A DNA stretch of 31,425 nt from Setaria digitata (Eukaryota; Nematoda; Chromadorea; Rhabditida; Setariidae), in the NCBI GenBank assembly GCA_003640385.1, contig RCAB01000629.1, positions 1 to 31,425 of the forward strand, in the 5' to 3' direction. The position numbers and the translations under genes were made by a program. Positions 25,603 to 31,425 of the stretch are shown piece by piece (the first letter of the stretch is position 1; each line of letters begins with the position of its first letter). Below the pieces are notes generated by a model. The model worked only from the letters and a program-made list of their open reading frames with translations. It was not told where the DNA came from and searched no databases.

Positions 25603-27900
25603 AGTGCATCATCTAAAGAATGCCAAGTATTATTTTGTAAGGCCATAAGAACCAGTTTTGCTTTAAGTTTCATCAATCAAAATCTCAGTTATTGTAATGA
25701 TGACGGTATATGTACCATTTGCTCCAAATTAGTTGTTTTTAAATGAAAAAAAAGAGAAGCAAAAAACAAATACAAAACTTTATTTGACAATTAGGATCAT
25801 TAAATCAATTTGTACATCACGAGAATAATATCTGGTTGATTGAAGGAATAATCATGATATTTCAGAGATTGAGTAATGCAAAAAAAAAAAATTGGTGAGA
25901 TACGGAAGAAGAGAAATAAATATATTCTAAGGTAAAGTAGTTTACTAATAACTGGTTATTAGTCTTGTGCTCCCGTAAACATTGCATTATTCCCTTGCCT
26001 CTTCACCTTTTCTTTTCTTCAACTTCTTTTTTTTTGTGTTCAGCAATAATTTATTTATAAGTTTTATTATATACATATAAAATTAAATGCATCATTGCTT
26101 ATTTGCAGTGAACATATCAGATTGCTATCAAATAACAATTTATCATATCAAAAGAAAAATAATTGCCTCTTCCTATTCAATTTATTTTTTTTTTAATCGA
26201 ATTTTTGGTAAAGAAACACTGTGAAAGATATTATCATCATTATCACATGTATATAGAGCTATTTTGTAATTGTAATTTTCAGAAGCTGGCGATAACAAAA
26301 TGTTTCCCTACCGATCAGCAATTTCCTTCATATGACTGCAGCGTGACTGCAACGTAACTGCAGTTACGAAATTCTTTTTATTGAAAATGATTAGAACAGG
26401 AACAGTAGGTTATTTTATCTTATCTGTTCTTTTTCATGATAATGCTTACTCATTCTCGACTCCTTTTTGTTATGTATTTTTTTATGCAATTCATCCACTT
26501 TTTCCATTTTTCATTTTAAATTTTGCCCAAAATCCCTAATTTTTCTCTTTTTACACTACCTATACAGAACCACAATTCCTTTCGCCAATTTTCTTGACCA
26601 AATCATAAGCATGCAATTATCATTTATCAAGTTCCAGGTAAAAACATTATCATCCGCGAATCAGTAAGAATGATTAATTTAACATTTCTGGAGTAGTTTT
26701 GTGTGATTCCAAAACTATCAAATTAATTTAATTGATTGACCATATGAAGAAAAAATCCTCAGGACAAGCACTTTTCCTTCAAACAAGAAACACCTCTACA
26801 AATTCGTTCCAGAACTGATTCACTTCGTTTATAATTCTAATTCAAAATTGAGGTACCTATTTTTGAGGTACTCAAAGAAAGGACAATCAATTTCATCACA
26901 TCTGAAAATCGAAATGATGAAATGTTTGCTCAACCTTCTAATTTTTCTATTAGTAACCAGCACACTTTCGTATTCTTGTCTTCATTTCTAAGTTTTTGCA
27001 ACTCAAATTCTAAGTCACTCGAAATACAAATAAATAAAGTAACAAATTCCCCACTCCCCTTAAAATTTATTTCATTCAGCTGTGTTTTAAAAATTACATC
27101 ACTAGCGGTATCACTCGTTGTCCGTCTGAATGATACTTTTTTTAATTCATTCACTCCACCGTTTCTCACCCATCACAAAAATTTGCCGCATTTCTTTTTC
27201 ATACAGATCTTTACTGTTAACTATTTTTGATAAAATTTATCAGCAAGTGTAAACTTAAGATACATTTATCCATTCTGTACTGAAGAGATCTTATTATAGG
27301 AAAGAGAAAAGCAGCACATTTAACAGAACAGCGACAACAAATATCTGATCTAATCAAAGAAGCTGACAAGGATATACCAGGCTTGTTGAGAATAAGTCAG
27401 CGACTTTTTAATATGCTGCTGTTTAAACAGTGATAAAAAATTTAAGTATACAAATACTACGACTAAAAACTTCAGAGATGATTTATTTTTTAACTTTTTT
27501 TTTTCTAATGGCGGTCAAAAAAAACCTGTTCCCTCACAAAACATATGGTATGTTTAATTGCGTGAGAGATGATGAAAATATTTCAACTTCCTAAATGGAA
27601 CATACGACACCAGTTATTCAACCATTTTGGGAATTAATGAAAATCAAAAACGAGAAATAAGCTAATGGAAATTTATAACTTTGATTCCAACATACCTTAA
27701 TCCAAGAATTCAAACAACATCTTTCTAAAATAGCAAATAGAAGGAATTCATTAAAAACTTAAATATTCAGCAGAACTGGCTAACGAATATGATAAATTTC
27801 CTTTTATATCCCTTTTAGCATTATTTGTTGTTAAGCACACAAAATAGTTAAGTATTTCTTTAACGTAAAAAGTTGTTTAAAAATGGGAACGAATGAATAA
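25603..27900. other. Intergenic DNA between the transporter and AP-3 mu genes
   Basis: Mostly AT-rich with homopolymer runs and no recognised gene. The one segment that stands out is a - strand open frame at 26930-27169. It starts at a GTG and contains NELKKVSFRRTTSDTASD, a basic stretch resembling kinase sites, followed by FKTQLNEINFKGSGEF. It lacks a clear start, splice sites and recognisable homology, so I do not call a gene. The region should contain the promoter of the transporter and the 3' UTR of AP-3 mu, but no certain polyadenylation signal was found for the latter. Confidence 0.5.
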
Positions 27901-30900
27901 TCAAGTGCGCACTTGGAATCTCCCAGCTTTGGTGATATACTTAACACCTTTAAATGGCTTGTACTTCTCACCATACATATCCAGACGATTCACTTTTAAT
28001 CCCGAAACAGCCAACTGATTAATTTTGAAATGTACAGTGATCGGTGGAGCTTCAACACTTGCTGTACCACTCACGCAAACCTGTAAAAATAACTGTGCAA
28101 TTTCTTTTTAATCAGTATCGTTCAGTTCATCAGAATGATGTTATTCGGAAGCTGCATCATACTCGATTCTACAGTTTACTCAGCAAATAAATTATCGCAA
28201 TGAACAATCTTAACTTCTCATTTATTTTAACAATTAAAAATAATTTTGCTAAATTGAATCTAAAGAGAAAAAGCAAAAACTTGTCTACTTATTTGTGGAT
28301 TTTAAAGTTCTCTAAAAAAATAACTGCCCAGAAAATCCTTCATGAGAAATCTACAGCTGAAATACCACAGTTAACGTTTGTTTAAAAAAAAAAAATTTAA
28401 AGGAAAAATAAAACCAAAGATATCGAGAATAACATACAGTTCCTTTCAAAGTTGGCGGCTTGCCCAGCTCAATTTTTCCAACATTCCATTGCAACAATTT
28501 CGTTGCTGGATCAAAAGAGCATTTCCCAGTGCTTGATGTTAGCATGCAATTTTGCACAGCCTTTGGCATTGTCATTTCTACTACAACGTCTTCCAACTGA
28601 AAATCATTACCACTCAAAAATGTCCACTACAATCAAATTTCATCATGTCGTCATATATTCCATTCTTATTTCATTGCAACATTATTCACAAAGAACGGTT
28701 ACATGTAATCAAGAGATATTTGTTGCAGGTAATAACAGATATTTTTTTGAAACCACATTTCACTCAGTCATCTAAAGGATTAGCAGCTCAAGTGTCATTT
28801 AAAATATGATAACAGTGAAAACAAAGAAAGACGAGACAGTAAGCTAAAAAAATTAAAATCATAATATCAACTTTCACCACTTTGCCCATACTCTGCTTCG
28901 GACCAACAGTTAATTCGATTCGTCCAGTAGTTCCTGATCTAAGTGATATATTGTGTCGAACGTATATCGGTATAGCAACCATACTGAAAAATGCAAATAT
29001 TTTAAATAGAAATAAATCTAAAAAGTATAAAAACATATAGGATTACATTTTCCCTATAAAAAGAAGAAATCAAAAATCATAGTGACCAGCAGAACGTAAA
29101 ATCATATGTTCCATCATTATTCCTGCAGTACTATGTCATTCACCAAATCCCTTTACTTCCATTCATTTGTGTTGCAAACTAAATTTTTAAAAATTTAAAT
29201 ATCGAGATTGTTACGCGAAAGAAAGTTTTATTATCATAAAACTTACTTCTGTGTACCAATATGGTAGGATAGTAAACGAAAATTTCCATCAGGTGGCACA
29301 AACGATAATACTCGCTCATTCTGTAAAATTCTCAATATCAATTTAAGCAGAAAAAAGTACCTGAGTATCGTACACATAAGAAAAAGAGCCTAAATAAAAA
29401 ACAAAGAAATTCTCCCTTTGTGAAAAGAGAGTAAATAAGAAAATGAAATAAAATACTTACTTCCCATCGCTTAAATCGCACACATGGATGAAATGAGACA
29501 TCATCCAGCAATCTCGGATTAATTAACGACATCGTCAAATCGGGCATACCCGAAAGCTTACAGCAACAATCTATCTGAAGAAGCAATTTACATTTTATAT
29601 ATTAATAGTACAAATACCGAGAAGGATGTTCGCGAAGGCAAAAAAAAAAATCCTTATGTCAAAAAAAAAAAAAACACAGATTAATAATCTAGAAATAACT
29701 ATGTGGAGAATAATGAAATAAGATTAATTATTTAACATTTAAAAGCGTGAATTACTAACATATCCTTGTATTTCAGAAAATACTGTTGCACCTTGTCGAT
29801 CAATGATGGCATCAATTTCTTCAATAACATCGAAATACGCTTCATTATTTGTATATTTGACATCAGCTCTTCTCCACGGTATATTTGAAAGTTGCCCGGT
29901 TGGTAATACTTCCGAAACATTCGTCCGACCAGTTACCTATGAAGAAAGATTCTTATTTGACTACCACTCAACAATGTTCCAAGTTTCCGCCCCTCATCAC
30001 TGTATTTGACTACCTATAACTTGATAGAGTTATACTACTAAAAACTTGCATAGTTGAATGAATTTCAAACAAAAAAAAAAAATGTCCATTTACATCAAAT
30101 TATTCGAAAATTTCACCTGATTAGCAATAGTGCGAAGAAAATTGGGTGGTTTGATAAGCTCTTGCAAAACATTTAATTCTGTTGCAAGTGGAAAACCATT
30201 ATCAAGCATTTCGTCCAATAACTTGAACGAAATTATAGTTTAGGAAACAAGAGCAGAAAAGAAGAAAAAATGGAGAAGTGAATTTCTGAAACTTATTAGA
30301 ATGGATCTAAAAAGCGGTGAACCTATCACAGTATAGCACCAAAAATGAACCAAAAGAGAACAGTATGAGAATTTGTTCCAAGGAAAATGAAAGTTTTATG
30401 TACAAAGATGGTATACAGCCTAAAAAAGAAAAAAATTACTTCGAAAACCATGACACAGTTTTCCTTAACCGCATTGTCACTGAATTCATCGAAATATTCC
30501 GCAAATGTAGCAATAACGCGATGTAAAAACTCAATTACCATTAATGGTGGAGCTAGAATTACCTTGTTACTATTGCAAGTACTATAAAAACAATTTTTTT
30601 TTTCACTTTTTGAGAAAAGTGAAAAACATCAGCAACAAGATAAATTTAAATCTTAATCAAAAACTGTACGAAAGAATAAGCTTCGGCGAACTTCATGAAA
30701 AATATTAAACTCCAAACTATAAAAAATGCTGGAAACTCATATAACGTGTTTACAGCTAATACAAACGATAAGACTTGCTTTCAGATACAGTCACAGCAAG
30801 GAGATAAAGATGGTTATGATAAACACTGATGAGATAATGATGAGGCGTCGATATAACTGGTGGTACATCTTCCGGATAAGCCGCCTAAAATGAACGTCAG

Positions 30901-31196
30901 ATTTTCAATGCGCACCTTTCATACATTCTGCCAAATGGGACCAAAATATGTGCGGTAAGGAATGAGTACATGAAATATACAGAACATAAATGTCGGGAAA
31001 GTATTTGTCACATATAAAAGAGTAAGCCAACGGAAGTCTTGCTCTTCCTTCCAGAACAAAAAGGGAGAAAAAAAATGAAGAGAGTCCTAAAACGTACAAT
31101 CACAGTTAACTGTATACCTTTTTCTGAGCATCGAAAAAGTAGTCACATATCGAACGATGAATAACGGATTTCCAATGCTTTTCAAGAATAATATCC
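27901..31196 (-). CDS. apm-3: AP-3 adaptor complex subunit mu, N-terminus missing
   Basis: Medium subunit of AP-3, which selects tyrosine-based sorting signals for transport from endosomes to lysosomes and lysosome-related organelles. Exons in transcription order: 31196-31118, 30884-30779, 30552-30440, 30221-30117, 29936-29760, 29574-29461, 29320-29247, 28983-28872, 28596-28438 and 28080-27901. All are phase-consistent and give about 406 residues; the usual length is about 418. The N-terminal longin-like part begins DIILEKHWKSVIHRSICDYF, continues VPPVISTPHHYLIS and LLDEMLDNGFPLATE, then a linker with LPTGQLSNIPWRR and VKYTNNEAYFDVIEEIDAI opening the mu-homology domain. The gene ends GLKVNRLDMYGEKYKPFKG and then KAGRFQVRT, a near-universal AP-3 mu ending. 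The first exon (about 12 residues) is not in the window. The intron after exon 30884-30779 appears to use a GC donor. Confidence 0.97.
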
Positions 31197-31425
31197 CTAA
31201 AATAAACCATGGCAAAATCACATTCGAAATAATAGTAGAGATGGGAAAGAAGAGACAAGCAAGTGACTTCTTCGATTTTCAAAATCACAGTAGACTTCGC
31301 TAAAAAATAAATAGAACATGGCTGATCTTAATTTCACCTTAGGATCGGATCTCGAAAACTCTTGGAAGCGCACCTCAAACTCATAACCTCAGCACATGTT
31401 TTATGAACCTTAATGCAAAAAAAAA
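31197..31425 (-). other. Intron and possible upstream sequence of AP-3 mu
   Basis: The conserved N-terminal exon expected for AP-3 mu is not found here, so it probably lies beyond the window. A short - strand frame from an ATG at 31381-31379 runs 16 codons to a donor-like AAG/GTGAAA at about 31338 in the correct phase to join the first observed exon, but its residues (MSLRCASKSF onward) do not resemble the conserved start. It is at best an alternative first exon. Confidence 0.35.

Overview
The window reads as nuclear DNA of a nematode. It is strongly AT-rich, and its protein-coding genes are split by many introns of about 100 to 1,100 bases with GT..AG ends. Good splice-acceptor signals sit just upstream of three start codons, as expected for spliced-leader trans-splicing. 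Low GC and intron style fit a filarial (spirurid) worm, but species cannot be fixed by eye. The window is probably a whole draft contig: it starts with a run of 24 T, ends in poly-A, and has one N at position 1142 lying between two identical 54-base copies.

Four genes can be rebuilt exon by exon. On the + strand, 6921-12144 encodes a protein of about 529 residues, mostly disordered, with a PAR-6-like PDZ domain at its C-terminus. On the - strand lie a cytosolic-type aspartate aminotransferase (13629-16704, 406 residues, 9 exons, complete), an SLC17-like major-facilitator anion transporter (20885-25540, 472 residues, 8 exons, complete) and the AP-3 adaptor mu subunit (27901-31196, 10 exons, missing only about the first dozen residues). 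The PDZ and aminotransferase genes converge tail to tail. The three - strand genes are collinear, but 2 to 4 kb gaps argue against a tight operon.

Between the genes are several coding-like stretches that I could not assign. A GC-rich block at about 16790-19360 has open frames broken across all three + frames and looks like a decayed mobile element or viral insertion. A - strand relic lies at about 5112-5570. Two phase-compatible - strand exons of an unknown gene lie at 19634-20062. A + strand open frame at 20632-20880 ends four bases from the transporter's stop. The first 5 kb and most of 25541-27900 show no convincing gene.

The genes do not form one pathway: they cover amino-acid metabolism, membrane transport, lysosome-related vesicle sorting and probable polarity or scaffold function. 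No tRNA, rRNA, CRISPR array or complete mobile element was recognised.
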